Below, piece by piece: positions 1-12,095 of a DNA stretch of 64,000 nt. Every line of letters starts with the position of its first letter. Within the stretch, counting starts at the first letter, position 1. The stretch spans positions 950,614-1,014,613 of the forward strand of contig NW_022985551.1 of the NCBI RefSeq assembly GCF_010093815.1, written 5' to 3'. The position numbers and the translations under genes are program-made. The stretch comes from Pseudovirgaria hyperparasitica (lineage: Eukaryota; Ascomycota; Dothideomycetes; Acrospermales; Acrospermaceae). Below the pieces are notes generated by a model, which saw only the letters and a program-made list of their open reading frames with translations, was not told the DNA's origin and did no database searches.

Positions 1-1135
1 AACAAACCCTGCAACGCAGCCAGCCCGGATGTCAGCGCATGAATGATCTTGAAACAAGCTACTATGGATATCAGGCATTCGAAGCGTAACTCACATGAAG
101 TTTTAGGATCAATGCGATGCTATCCACCATGAGAGGGTCAATTGACCAAGTTCTTTACTGAGAGTCATCAAGAAGACCAGGACAAAGGCTACAGAACTGA
201 GTTATGTGTCCTCCTATACGTAATATGACTGATTGAGAAGCACCAGACATCTTGTATAGTTCGTGACGAGACTTTTCTCATCCGGCCATCCTTAGCTGTT
301 GGCGATCAACCTCGCTGCTCCCAACGTACGCGAGGTGGTCCGGGTAGCGATAAGGCATCTGCATCAGCCGCGTGTGAAGACGACGCGGACATCAGGGGGG
401 TTCAGGAAATCGGGTTCGCTAAGTCTTCCGCAGAGAGTCCGGGCCGGTGTCAAGGAGGTCGAAATAGCATAGCATGATGGTACAAGTTTTGCTGATTAAG
501 TGAGTTCACGGAGGGCGGAGCGGGACACACCTGGGCAGATCACTAGTTCCAACGGCTGCTCCCGCGGCGTGGTTCCACTAGATGTTGCGGGCCACATGCA
601 CAGGGTCATGCAACAACAATGTCATGGGAATCAGGTTCTGTCATTGGAAGATGGATTGACAAGCCTTTGCAGCTTTGAAGCAACATCAATCTACAGCGGC
701 TACGTAAGTAATAAAGGTCGGTAATATGGATCCTACATGCTCTTAGAATGCTCGTTGATTGAATAATAGCAGCAAAAACTGCCAACATGCTAAAGATGCC
801 CCCTGTCTGCATTTCAGGAGTGAAAACGGTCACATACTGCTACCTACATGGCGTCAGGTATATATAATAACAATAATGATGATGATGCATATTTCAGCTT
901 TTGATGGGCATACCTATATGGTCAGCAGACACAAGCGTGCTCTGGCGAATAAGGCATCAGGAAAGACTTCCCTGCGCTAGCCCAATACATCTAGTCAAAA
1001 AATACGGTGCCTTTGACAAAACCTTCTCGGCGCTGCCCGCAATTCGCACTTTGGGACGATGATTTGTCGCGCAAATAGGTCGCGTTATTTGCCTATTGCA
1101 CTCCTTCACAGGAAACTGGACTACGGTTAATCAAG
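1..1135. other. Intergenic, left edge; no gene recognised
   Basis: No reading frame here exceeds about 75 codons, and none shows a recognisable motif or splice structure. A short AT-rich trinucleotide-like patch (ATAATAACAATAATGATGATG) lies near 860-885. The last few hundred bases are presumably the promoter and 5' leader of the phosphoribosyltransferase gene starting at 1136. Confidence 0.6.
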
Positions 1136-1968
1136 ATGGTTGAGAAGACTTACGTTACCTATAATCAGGTATGCTCTCTCTCACCTTGTTCGCCCCGCAA
1201 GCACACGAGCAAGAGCTTCGGGCTAGGCCCCCTCTGGTGAAGACAGAAATTTATTTTGCTGCCACAGGTTCACAAGCTCTGCCAGGAGTCTGCAGACAGA
1301 ATTCTCGATGACTTCAAACCCAATCTCATGGTCGCTATTGGCGGCGGAGGCTTTGTTCCCGCTCGTATCCTTCGGTAAATTTATGCGCCGTTCCCATCCT
1401 CGATGCGTATCCTGACACTTTCTCAGATCTTTCTTGAAGAAGCCTGGCAGCCCAAACATCCCTATCCAAGCTATCGGTCTCTCCCTGTACGAACAATTCG
1501 ACAACTCGGGCCCAGTCGAGACTCCTGGCACAAAGGTGACCCGCACACAATGGCTGGACAAAAGCCTGGAGACCGCTGGAGTGACAACTCTCATTGGCAA
1601 AAATGTTCTGATCGTCGACGAGGTTGACGATACCCGTACTACACTAGAATATGCAGTCAAAGAACTGCAGAAGGATGTAGAGAAAGAGTCGGAAGAGGCT
1701 GCAAAGCGCGGCGAAGACGTAAAGAAGACTACTTTCAGCGTCTTTGTGCTTCACAACAAGGACAAACCCAAAAAGGGCAAGCTACCGAGCGAGCTGCTCG
1801 ACGGAGGGAAGTATTATGCTGCGAAGACTACCGGTGACGTTTGGATATGCTACCCATGGGAGGCAACGTAAGTCAAGCTACGTTGCATCACCCGGCATAC
1901 TCCGCGCTAACAGCTTTAGGGATATTGATGAGCATGACCGCTTGTCTGCTGCAGAGACCAATGCATGA
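1136..1968 (+). CDS. HPT1: Hypoxanthine/xanthine-guanine phosphoribosyltransferase
   Basis: Purine-salvage enzyme that transfers ribose-5-phosphate from PRPP to hypoxanthine, guanine or xanthine; cytosolic in yeast. I join four exons: 1136-1168, 1268-1374, 1427-1867 and 1920-1968, giving 209 aa with all junctions in frame. The N-terminus MVEKTYVTYNQ, then VHKLCQESA and MVAIGGGGFVPARILR, match the yeast Hpt1 layout. The PRPP-binding loop VLIVDEVDDTRTT is intact in exon 3, and the C-terminal KTTGDVWICYPWEATDID also fits. Length is close to yeast Hpt1 (about 220 aa). It faces the NmrA-like gene tail to tail. The family match is strong from motif order; preference for guanine, hypoxanthine or xanthine cannot be read from sequence, so XPT1-like specificity remains possible. 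Confidence 0.93.
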
Positions 1969-2283
1969 AACAGGAGTCAAGTGCATACGCATACACTAGA
2001 GAATACATAGAAGTATAGCGAATTGGAGAGACCATATACGTTTAGATCAACCCTGACTGTCGGCCCTGCAGCTGTGCAGGCAAGTGTGCAGCAACAGCTC
2101 AATGCCAACTGCATTTTTCTCTCTTCAATGTGATCTTATAGCAAAGGTGAGTATAAAATATGATGAACAGAGAACAACACGTTTCACACTGGTCAAAGGG
2201 TCGTTCAAATATGACGAGCATGTATGCCCATATTGGAGTATATGGTTAGTTCCCAGGCAATACCGGTACATACCGGGCCTAAT
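1969..2283. other. Convergent intergenic spacer
   Basis: About 315 bases between the stops of the phosphoribosyltransferase (+) and NmrA-like (-) genes. It should hold both 3' UTRs; no other feature is visible. Confidence 0.6.
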
Positions 2284-3300
2284 TCAAAACTTCGAGCCCA
2301 GTTTTCTGATGGCTTCCTTTGTACTAACTAATTTTCCCTCTTCTTCACCGATTTCTAGGTCCAGGTCTTGCATTTCTAAGGCATTGACTCCTTTTTTAGT
2401 CCATGATTTCCTCCCAAACTCCTCCGCAAACTTCAGTAATTGACCCAGCTCTTTTCCTGTGCTAGGCCAGAGTTGTCCTACAGTTTCAACGTCACTCTTG
2501 ACGTAGACAGCATCTATTTCATGCCCCTTCTTATCGCCGAGGACTGCTGCCCATGCGCTCAACATCTCTCCATGAGGCATCCACTCCACTACGCCAAGAA
2601 CATAGCCCACAGGCAAGCAGATACTTGGTTTTTCTAATATTTTCTGGACGAACAATCCTGTATTCACGGTGTGGTCACCGACCATTGGTACGAGCGTGTC
2701 TCGAGCGACTGGTTGGACCCAGACATATCTTCCTGCACTTGGTAGAGGGGCTGGCATGAAAGGTGCATATGTCACGTTTTCCGCATACATCCCTCCCCAA
2801 TAGAACGTTGTCTTTCTAGCTAGCTCAGGATGGGAATCGATGATGTATTCGTCCACTTGAGCCTTGCCGTCCATGTGCGGTACAGCCATCGTCCCACGAG
2901 AGACTGTTGTAGCAGAGGGAAGGGTAGACCAGACGAAATGCTCGAGAGACTCCAAGGCTGCAGCGACATCAGCTATATTCTTTCCTTGTGTCACCTCGCG
3001 CTCCATTGCTCCATCGTACATCGTGGTGACTGCGAAAATGACGTGAGCTGAAGTAAAGGCCACGGCTATAGAATCTGGGTCATCGAGATTGACATGTACG
3101 ACATTCACACCCCGTTCCTTCAGACGATGTGCGGCCGGCGTCTCTGTGTCTTCTGTTGTGACGCCGCGTATGTTATATCGTCCAGTTTTAAGCAAAGCGT
3201 CTACGACAGAGCCGCCTTGGCCACGTGTGGCGCCTAAGACTGCTATAATCCGTTTGCGAGTCATCGATACTGGGACAGGGCAGTCTCGGGCTATAGGCAA
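2284..3300 (-). CDS. NmrA-like family NAD(P)-binding protein
   Basis: Single-exon reading frame of 338 aa. The N-terminal Rossmann motif AVLGATRGQGGSVVDALL (about residues 20-37) is the GxxGxxG dinucleotide-binding signature of the NmrA-like/HSCARG subgroup of atypical short-chain dehydrogenases. It is followed by LKTGRYNIRGVTT and a later DPDSIAVAFTSAHVIFAVTT segment typical of the family. Family members bind NAD(P) and act as redox sensors or transcriptional co-repressors (NmrA in nitrogen metabolite repression), or as isoflavone-reductase-like enzymes. Translation may start at the second Met (base 3264, MTRKRII), which puts the Rossmann strand nearer the N-terminus as is usual. It is divergent from the amidase at 3964, with about 660 bp of shared upstream DNA. 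The family is clear; its role as a nitrogen regulator is inference. Confidence 0.88.
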   Translation of the reverse strand: MPIARDCPVPVSMTRKRIIAVLGATRGQGGSVVDALLKTGRYNIRGVTTEDTETPAAHRLKERGVNVVHVNLDDPDSIAVAFTSAHVIFAVTTMYDGAMEREVTQGKNIADVAAALESLEHFVWSTLPSATTVSRGTMAVPHMDGKAQVDEYIIDSHPELARKTTFYWGGMYAENVTYAPFMPAPLPSAGRYVWVQPVARDTLVPMVGDHTVNTGLFVQKILEKPSICLPVGYVLGVVEWMPHGEMLSAWAAVLGDKKGHEIDAVYVKSDVETVGQLWPSTGKELGQLLKFAEEFGRKSWTKKGVNALEMQDLDLEIGEEEGKLVSTKEAIRKLGSKF

Positions 3301-3963
3301 CGTGATTGTTCAATGTAAATGATCCTGCTTACAAGTGTTGCGGAAACTGGATTACTTCACCCACGTCCGAGTTCTTGTAGGGTCGAAAGTCTTGGCAACT
3401 GGCCGCAGTAGGTACCTCTTCGATCGAGGGGTAGCCTGGGCCAGGTGAACGAATTATACCTTGATCAAGGCTTTGATAGCACTTGTTATGCCTTTGTACG
3501 CTTGATGCTATGTATAATGTATGAGGGATCTGCTTAAAGTGTGCGTTGTAACGCGATTGTCTGCTCTTGGTTGCTATTTAAAGCGGCCTCACCTGCATGC
3601 AGTTGTGGATCTCGACAGCTTACGTAGAAAGCTGTTACTGTCTCGAGAAATGTCTCCCATAAACGTTCTGTGGTCTGCCAAGCCACCAGCAAGACAGGCA
3701 GAGTCGAGCACAATGTCTTTGTTTCCAATCATTATAAAGCTCGTATAAGAATAGATCGTGCCTTTGCCGCCACAGGTCTACTCATATTAACGCGTAGTGA
3801 TTACACGTGCTGTACCAACAACGGACAATACCTGTCAGCAACCTTCTGGGCACATGATCGAGTCCGTATATCTCAGCCCACAAGTCTCCCAGACAGTAAA
3901 AGCAACACTTAGCACACCCGTTCCAGAAACATCAGATTCGGTTCCCGTCTCTCATCTTCACTC
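3301..3963. promoter_or_regulatory. Shared divergent promoter, NmrA-like / amidase
   Basis: About 660 bp between the starts of two divergent genes. One match to the fungal GATA-factor consensus HGATAR lies at 3474-3479 (TGATAG). A single site is weak evidence, since the motif is short. No other element stands out. Confidence 0.4.
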
Positions 3964-5628
3964 ATGGGTTCCGCGCATTCTCTGCTCCGCATGCCAAGAT
4001 GTCGTGGAATAGATATCGAGGAAATGACGATCCTGCAACTGCAAAACCATCTCGACAAAGGGTCATTCACTTCCAGAGAATTGACAGAGTGCTATCTGAA
4101 GAGAATTGCAAAAGTCAATCCACTTGTCAAAGCTGTGATCGAGACGAACCCCGACGCTCTCAAGATTGCCAACGAATTAGATGTCGAGCGCAGGAACGGC
4201 CACGTACGTAGCGCGTTACATGGAATCCCTTTCCTCGTCAAAGACAACATTGCTACAAAAGACTCAATGCAGACTACGGCAGGTTGTGCGGCGCTTATCG
4301 ATACATATGTCCCAGATGATGCTCAGGTCGTTGCACTTCTGCGGGCTGCTGGTGGTGTACTCCTTGGGAAAGCGAACTTATCCGAGTGGGCGTCCATGCG
4401 AGCAAGCTACTATTCGGAAGCGTACTCTTCCCGAGGAGGGCAGAACCGGAATCCCTACAATCTTGAGGAACACCCTGGTGGTTCTAGTTCTGGAAGTGCA
4501 AGTGCAGTAGCTGCCAATATGTGTGCTTTCAGCATCGGTACTGAGACTGACGGTAGCGTCATGTTCCCTGCAGATCGTAACGCAGTAGTAGGCATCAAAC
4601 CAACTGTAGGCCTCACATCCACGGTCGGTGTCATCCCCGAGGCTCCAAGTCTAGACACGGTCGGTGTTTTTGGACGTTCTGTTCCAGATGTGGCTGCAGT
4701 CCTGGATGTCATCGCTGACACGAGCTCTCTCCCCGAGTCTCTACAGGCGAACACTGGCTCGTCATCCAACCCTCAGTGTACCAGAGGCTCATATACATCG
4801 CAACTTGCCAAGAAAGATGCCCTACGAGGTGCAAGATTCGGTCTACCGTCGAAACGGGTTTGGGACGCAGCGAGCAAAAACAAAAATTCTGTATTTGAAT
4901 ATACTACCCTCAGAGAAGTCACAGCTCGATTGGAAAAAGCAGGTGCGCAGATTGTGGATGTGGATTTTCCGAGTGCTGAAGAAATAATATCACCTGACGG
5001 CTGGGATTGGGAATTTGGAACAGGAGTCAGTGGCGCTGCCCTGTCTGAATTTTCAGTGGTCAAAGTTGAATTCTACCAAGGGTTACGAAAGTATCTTGCT
5101 ACACTCGAAGGAAACAAAGGCCAGATTCTTTCGCTGGAAGATGTGGTCGCATATAATATCAAGTATACGAACGAAGAAGGAGGGTTACCAGGCACACACC
5201 CAGCATGGCCGACTGGGCAGGACAATTTCGACAGATGCATCGAGACCAAGAGCCAGGACGAAGATGTCTACACCAAGGCGCTAGCTTATATTCAACAGAA
5301 GTCTCGGGAAGAAGGTATTGACGCAGCCTTGACAGGTCAGAAAGGTAGGTTAGATGCGCTGCTCGTGCCTCTGCAAGCAGAAGGAGGTGGAGCGTGTTCG
5401 GTCGCTGCAAAGGCAGGCTACCCAATGATTACGATTCCAGTCGGCATCAACAACTTTGGTGTTCCTTTTGGATTAGGACTCATGCAAACAGCATGGAATG
5501 ACACTGCACTGGTAAAATATGGATCGGCGATTGAGGACCTGATTCGAGGTCGATTACCCCCTCCCTTCAAGAACTTGAACGCGAACAATTATATGTACAT
5601 TGGGAGTCCACCACAAGGTCATATATAG
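3964..5628 (+). CDS. Amidase (amidase-signature family)
   Basis: Intronless 554-aa frame. It carries the amidase-signature Ser-cisSer-Lys triad: Lys93 in GIPFLVKDNIA, the cis-serine in the glycine/serine loop PGGSSSGSA (about 171-179), and nucleophile Ser198 in GTETDGSVMFP. The following VVGIKPTVGLTS and the C-terminal MITIPVGINNFGVPFGLGLM are standard family blocks, so the enzyme looks complete. Such enzymes hydrolyse amides to acid plus ammonia; the substrate cannot be told. Many fungal relatives carry an N-terminal secretion signal, but this start (MGSAHSLLRMPRC) shows no clear one. Either it is intracellular, or a short upstream exon is missed. Its stop lies 26 bp from the convergent CorA-like gene. 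Confidence 0.9.
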   Translation: MGSAHSLLRMPRCRGIDIEEMTILQLQNHLDKGSFTSRELTECYLKRIAKVNPLVKAVIETNPDALKIANELDVERRNGHVRSALHGIPFLVKDNIATKDSMQTTAGCAALIDTYVPDDAQVVALLRAAGGVLLGKANLSEWASMRASYYSEAYSSRGGQNRNPYNLEEHPGGSSSGSASAVAANMCAFSIGTETDGSVMFPADRNAVVGIKPTVGLTSTVGVIPEAPSLDTVGVFGRSVPDVAAVLDVIADTSSLPESLQANTGSSSNPQCTRGSYTSQLAKKDALRGARFGLPSKRVWDAASKNKNSVFEYTTLREVTARLEKAGAQIVDVDFPSAEEIISPDGWDWEFGTGVSGAALSEFSVVKVEFYQGLRKYLATLEGNKGQILSLEDVVAYNIKYTNEEGGLPGTHPAWPTGQDNFDRCIETKSQDEDVYTKALAYIQQKSREEGIDAALTGQKGRLDALLVPLQAEGGGACSVAAKAGYPMITIPVGINNFGVPFGLGLMQTAWNDTALVKYGSAIEDLIRGRLPPPFKNLNANNYMYIGSPPQGHI

Positions 5629-5654
5629 TAGCCAAATGACGCTGATTATTGGCA

Positions 5655-7784
5655 TCAACTAATTTTGAACTTCTGTTTCGTCAACTTCCATCGAGTACGC
5701 CACGTCATCCGTCTTCTAGGTGTGTCATCCATGAAGGCAGCCTGCTCTTCATCGATGACTGGATCTTTTACGGCGTTTAAAAATTTCATCAGAACAAAGA
5801 TTAAGATAACTGTAAACGCCGATACTGGCCCAGCTGTCTTCCAGAAATATGACGACGTATGAACAGTGTGGGCGATGTCCGTGAGGTTCATCCCAAAATA
5901 TGACGTGAAGAAGGACAGGGGAAGGAAGATAATAGTAACAGCCGTAAAGAAAAAGACAGATCTAGATTGCATCCTTGAGCTTCTAGCCTCGTCTATGGCT
6001 AGGGTGCGTTGTTGCGTTGCCAAATGACTTTGGGTCACGGTCAATTCTTGCTGTTCGAGAACACGGAATTGAAGAAGCACGTCGAGATATCGATCTACCT
6101 TGCCTTTCAACGATGTCCAATGCCCAATAATAGTGTCGAAGCTCTTATCGATCAGATCCATCTCATCCTGTATCAGTTTTTGAATTAAAGGAGGTGGAGC
6201 ATAGTCCTGATGAAAAGAGACCTTGTGATTCTCAAACGGAGGTATTCCCCAGATTGGAAGTTCGCGTCTATTCTCCTCGAGATACTCCAACCCTTCAAGT
6301 ACAGTCTGTTGTAGGCTGAACACGAGTTCCACATGTTTGCGACTAGCGCCTCGCCTACTTTTAAGCCTTGTAAAGACCTTGTTCAGAGCCCTCTCCGGCG
6401 TGTCTTGCATCATCTCATCATTCTCTATCGAAACGCGACACAAAGTGTAATACAAGAGAGCGGAGTCAGGATTCTTTCGAAGTAGATCCTGTTTTCGAAG
6501 CAGTCGATTAGCAATTACTTTGTAGAGATTAGGGGTACCGCAGCTCAGCAATGTGTGATCCCTATAGAACTCGAGTCTCTCGACAGTATCGTCCCAGCTG
6601 CCATAGAGATACACATTCTCCAACTTCGCGATCTTATGCAATTCTTGAAGACCTGGTTTCGCATCATACATCCGATCCCTAATCGCATCGACTGCGTTGA
6701 GATACGCGAGAACATACTCGAGGTCGTTGTCTTGGCTCTTTTGTAGACTCTTACGTAGAGCGAGACGGCGATTCAGAAAGTCAAGAAGTAGAGAGTAAGG
6801 CTCCGTAGCGAACCAGGCCGATGAATTGACGCGAAGGCCTAGATATTCTGGAGAGCCTGGGGTCTGGCGATAGTACCGTCCAATATGTTTGTGATCTGTT
6901 TAGAGAAGTATAAGCCAATATCTGACGAGACGGAGCTGTGCTCTAGCCTCTATCACTAACCATGTATGTCTTCTGTGTGCAACGGCGGACGGCCCGCCTT
7001 GTGGTCTAACTCTGCGAGTCGGTCTTGAAGAAGAACGATTGGTGATTTTTCAAACAAAGCAGGATCCGTTCCCCACTGAGCAAATCTATAATCTGAGCCC
7101 CAGAAAGTGCCTGTTTTGTAGTACTCCACATAAATCCATCTGATACGTGGTATTGCATCTCCGGGCTGTAATATACACTTCGAGGCTAAGACTTCCTCCA
7201 ACGTATACTCCATTCTTCGCACAACATCCCTTGAGTACTCTGTGATGATCACTTTGGCCTCCTCGATAGGTGGAAAGCATTCATTTACCAGAGCAAACAG
7301 TTCTTGACGCGTTGGTTCCTCGAGACCAGGAGCAGTGACTGTTGACCTTTGGCGCACGACTGTATCAAGGCTTGGGATTGTGCCAAAGCTGACTCTCGAG
7401 CCAGCAAGAGACATATTAGAGATGTTTCGTAACTTCGCCCGCCTGAATCTACATGGTGCAAGCATTAGCTACAGTATCTACTTTGCGTGGACATCCTTAC
7501 CTTTTTAATTTTGAGATAGCCACTTCGCTTTTCTCCCTCCGGGCCTGCATATGTTGATCATGAATAAACCTCAACCAACCAACAGCTCTATCGACTTGGT
7601 CCACTGCGCCTGGCGCAGAGTCTCGCCTTCGCTTGCATGTTAATCTAGGGGCAACACCGTTGTATATATTACCGACGCCGTTCCCAAGATGTTCCGCAGA
7701 ACCACGGCGTTTTAGGAGAGGACCTGACTTATCGAATGGTGGAGGGAGCTCCGCCCTCCAATCAGTGACCTTTTCTGGTCTCAT
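5655..7784 (-). CDS. CorA-like magnesium transporter protein
   Basis: Three exons on the minus strand (7784-7501, 7448-6961, 6895-5655; introns 52 and 65 nt) join in frame to a 670-aa protein. The C-terminus has the CorA layout: a long helical region, a first membrane segment (about 571-591, SVFFFTAVTIIFLPLSFFTS), the pore signature GMN at about 592-594, then a second membrane segment (about 611-631). CorA proteins are pentameric Mg2+ channels. Ascomycetes have a large plasma-membrane group of this kind with long divergent N-terminal regions, which this resembles. The first 330 residues have no motif I recognise. It is convergent with the amidase and divergent from the AAA ATPase. The C-terminal call is firm; the start codon and first exon are less certain. 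Confidence 0.85.
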
Positions 7785-8584
7785 GGACGTAATTGAATAG
7801 TGAATTCTGAGGGCTCGTATAATATGTATAGGATGAGATACTTATCAAGTGATGCATGTTGATGGTGCCGAAACATCTGCAACATATAATGCTACTTGGG
7901 CATCATGATTATTGATGCCCAGGATTGATGCCTACAGTTAGCCTTGTCTGTTATTGTTCCACGGTTGTGATCTCAGTGCAGTTATAAGTTGCCAGCCTTG
8001 CTGCCCAGATAATGAGGCTGGGTGGCGCCATAAGAATCGGATCATCTTACTGGACCTCAAAATCTACATGTGTTGTGACAAATCCATTGCAACGGATATC
8101 GACAAGAGAGCCGTATGCTGCAAATGATGCTTCAGTCACAAATACATCGCGATGTACATGATAACAAACGCGTGGTTGATGGGAGCCACACCGTGTACCT
8201 CGAAACACACCGCACCACACGAGACGGGAGTTGTCGGCCTTTGGACCCGGAACACAATATTAACGAACACGATGGAAGACTGATGTACGACTTCCCGAAA
8301 GTCCTACCTCTAGTAATGCTACTACGTGTTCCTATATGTGAGGCCACAACCGAACCGACCCATACAACTCATGCTATTGGACAGCTTACTCTCAGGCCGC
8401 ACAGCCTCACAGCTGCAGGTGTCAGATGCCCGCACGTCCATTGCAGCCTAGACCGCCGCTGAAAGTCGTTAGCGCTTCTTCAGCTTATCGTGGGCATCTC
8501 CAGAAAATTCTTGGGTTGGCTTAAATATTTGCTATAAAGGTCATATTGTGGGCATATCGATAGAACAACTGTTGGAATTGACAG
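7785..8584. promoter_or_regulatory. Divergent intergenic region, CorA-like / AAA ATPase
   Basis: About 800 bp between two divergent starts. Small frames overlap on both strands near 8115-8460 without any recognisable protein. Nothing else is seen. Confidence 0.4.
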
Positions 8585-11338
8585 ATGGTTGAGTCTAACC
8601 CAGGAATGGCAGAGGAAGTCAAGGAGGATCCCAAAACCAATGGAGAGTTAAATACAGTGGATATGAAGGAAGTTAATGGCTCTGGTAAGCCCCCAGATGT
8701 GAAAGAAGAAGTAGTCGTCGCAGAACCCGAGAAGGTTGTTAGTGGCCCGATTCTAGAGGCTCCAGAAGTTCCACTATTGGCCTTCCCGAATGATGTAGAT
8801 CAGACAAGTGAAGCGAAATACAAGAACGGACACCCAAGTCGTACGCAGAGTCCAAACAGAAGCCGCAATCGGAACCGAGGAAGAAGCGCCGACTCTCGCG
8901 GTAGGGACAGGAATTCAAATGAAGAGCGACCTGTTCCGAAGGTGGTTCACAAGATCGAGTATCGTCATGTCTCTTCCAACGCCGTTGTTTTCGAAGAAGA
9001 ATCTGATCGCTTTGCTCCGTCAAAGCCGCCACCGGAGGAGCCAGTGCTCGAGGTCATCACGATAGCCTTTACGGCTCAGGACAGGTCTCCGTATTCATAC
9101 AGGCACGATGTCATCAAACCACCACCGATTCATTCGATGGGCCATACATACGTCCAGGTGAACTCCGCTGCTGTTATCAATGCGTTGCGTAACGTAGTGG
9201 AGTACTATCCAGGACAGAATCTAATAGGAGACTCTATCACAATCTCCGAGCCGTACACTATTCTAGTCCATCACGAACAAGAGCTTGCTCAGTATCGAGA
9301 GATGTTCGCTCCTGGCTCACGAGGTGTTGATGATGAGCCATGTGAAGTGGAGGAAGATACCTACGAACACCTCGGCATCGTGCTGGACTTCTTGTCAAAG
9401 ACTATGAAAGACAGCATGGAAAAGGAGAGGGCTCGTCACGCTCGGGACAAGCCCCTGGCCACATATGAGATGCTGTGGACTCTTTACAAACCCGGAACAA
9501 ATGTCTACTTTGATTCACAAAGCGCCGGTATCTTCGACAGTTTCGTTGTAAAGAATGTCAGTTGGGAGATTAACAATGGAGCCCCCGTTCGATACAACAT
9601 CGGCCTTTGGAACCTGTACTATGACTCCATTCATATAGGGCCAAGAAATCATCATGCAGTTGTGTTGCCATTTGATGGCGAAAAGGAGATTGGCTCACTG
9701 GACATATTCCCGTGTGAGTATCTCAGAGAAGATCTACATAAGGAGACAGCCGAGGCAATGCAAAAGCGATTAGAAGAGAGAGGTAAAGTATTCTTCAAGT
9801 TGACTTCGAAGCAATGTATGTGGTACGATGGCTTGACCACAACATTTCCCCGCCAGAAGGTACACAAGCCATATCTCTTGAGCACAAACGCGGACTGACG
9901 TATACACAGTTCACCGGTACTGTCATGGTTGATGCCGAATCGTTTTGGGCATCCCTACAAGAGAAGTCCGGTAGCAAATCTGGCTCTCCGTCTCCCCCAC
10001 CACTTATAAGTGATGATGTGGGAGAGCGAACAATAGGAGGCATTCCGACGTGCTTCTGCAAAAGATGCGTCAAGCTCAATAGCTCGAAAAAGAAGTCCAA
10101 ATTCGCAGATTATGCACGCATCAATCCCATGACACAGAAGGAACTCACACCACACCAGTATTGGCTCTGCGATCGATCTGTCTGGGGCTTTATCATGAAA
10201 GTCCGCGCATGGCGTAAGTAGCACACACCTTCTCACCTCTATCTGCTGACATTTAATCAGACCGTCTCGATGCTGCCAACTTCTCTGCCGCAAAGTTCGA
10301 TACCACACTCATGAACGACCTCGTTCTCGCATCTGACACCAAGAATCTGATCAAACTACTCTCGAAAAAGTACGCTCGTGAAACACCCGCTCCAGCTGCC
10401 GACGCTCCTGAAGCGGACCACTGGGCCGCAGATTTTGTGCAGGGCAAAGGAGAAGGGATGATTTTCTTGCTCCACGGCAAGCCTGGTGTAGGAAAGACGT
10501 ACACAGCTGAATGCGTGGCTGAGTACACACGCCGCCCGCTGCTGAGCCTGACTTGCACCGACATTGGGACGAATCCTCTTGTCATTGAGAGTAAGCTGGC
10601 GTACTGGTTCAAGCTGGCTAAGCACTGGGGCACGATTTTGTTGATTGACGAGGCAGACATTTACATGGAGCATAGAAAGACGCGGGATTTGGAGAGGAAC
10701 AATCTTGTCGCGGGTTTCTTGAGAGCGATGGAGTACTATCAAGGAATCCTTTTCCTGACTACAAATCGAGTGGTGAGTTATTTGAAGCAGACAATGGTGG
10801 CTCTGGGCGAGTGGCTGATGTTCTGCTTAGGGTACTTTCGACGATGCATTCATCAGCCGCATTCATGTGAGCATCCATTATCCAGAGTTTAGCGAAGCAG
10901 ACCGCAAGGAGGTGTGGATTAGCTTTTTCCGCAAGCTGGAAGCCGAGAAAGGGGATAAGATGGTTGTATGCGACGACGTAAAGACATATGTCACCGACGA
11001 CAAGGACATGCGAGTTGTGAAGTGGAATGGGCGAGAAATTCGGAACGGTGAGCACAACTTATGAGTTGACATATTGATATTAACACTCCACAGCATTCCA
11101 AACCGCAGTTGCACTCGCTGAAGTGGAAGACGAGAAGGTTTCAGCCGACGACGACCGGGTGGTGCTCAAGATGAGCCACATCGAGTCCATTGTTAAGATG
11201 TCGGCTAATTTCAAAACGTATCTGAACACGCTGCATCAAGGAGACGAAACGAAGCGGGCGGCGAGAGAAGGGTTGCGTGTTGATGATTTCGAAGAAGCTG
11301 TTGAGAGGGAGAAGAAGGGGTTCGCGCATTACATGTGA
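8585..11338 (+). CDS. AAA+ ATPase with N-terminal DUF7025-type region
   Basis: Five exons: 8585-9859, 9910-10213, 10261-10772, 10831-11047 and 11094-11338, with introns of 50, 47, 58 and 46 nt. They give 850 aa in frame. The first 120 residues are acidic and Arg/Ser-rich, likely disordered. The middle (about 150-450) matches the fungal DUF7025 region that precedes the ATPase. The AAA core has Walker A GKPGVGKT (about 599-606), Walker B ILLIDEAD (about 652-659), sensor-1 TTNR, and the family's SRIHVSIHYPE and NGREIRNAFQTAV blocks. Proteins of this architecture are abundant in filamentous fungi; their substrate is unknown. The first intron is easy to miss, because reading straight through meets a stop inside it. 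An N-terminal SR-rich tract (NRSRNRNRGRSADSRGRDR) is notable. Confidence 0.9.
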
Positions 11339-12095
11339 GGCAAGACTATGATGATACAAAGGGCTACAACAGTAGAAATGAGCGAGATGAAGTATACGCA
11401 CGGGTCGATTTTCTGTATAACGTTGGGAAGTACATATAGTAGCACAATTAAGTGTTTTGAATGCTGATTTGCCGGCGTGAGAGCATCGATCCACTTCCGC
11501 ACACTTTCGATTGGACACGGAAATCTTTGAGCCTGTTCATGAGAATCGTGATGTATGTGTAGATCAAACGATGGTCCTTCAACTTTACGTAAAGTGAGTT
11601 GGCGTTGTGTAAACAGTATTCCTGGTTATCGGCGGCTCAACAAGAGGACTCCAGGAAAACCCTGAGATGCGGCGTGCACGGGCGTTAATGTAGCGGTGTC
11701 GGAGAAGTCTGGGGCGTGGATCCTGGAGCTTAAGCTTGCTATCGGGGAAAAACGGTAGATAACGCCTTTTTGACTCTCCCAAAACGCCGGCTCTTCTACT
11801 CCACATACATGTCCTTCACTCTCACTCACTCACTTACTCTCTCTCTCTTTCTCTCCCTTCTCCCTCCTCTACAGATCTCAATCCGCTTTGTAAAGAGTGC
11901 AATTGGCTGTGGTTGTGCCAGCAGCGCTCGTCGAAGAGTCATTCACGTCATTTCGGCCGACCTCGTCGCCTGCTAATTACGCCCCACTACATTTTCAACA
12001 TTTCCGGCCAACATTGTAGACGCAAACAGTATCGCACCACGCCAAGGACCCAGTGAGCTCTATAGCTCCAGCAACAGAGAGAAAGCCGACTCAAG
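11339..12095. promoter_or_regulatory. Promoter/leader region of the P-protein gene
   Basis: No coding signal. A pyrimidine-rich CT tract spans about 11816-11874, some 220 bp before the ATG; such tracts commonly sit next to transcription start sites in filamentous fungi. The tract ends in CTCTACAG, which could also be a 5'UTR splice acceptor. Confidence 0.45.
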
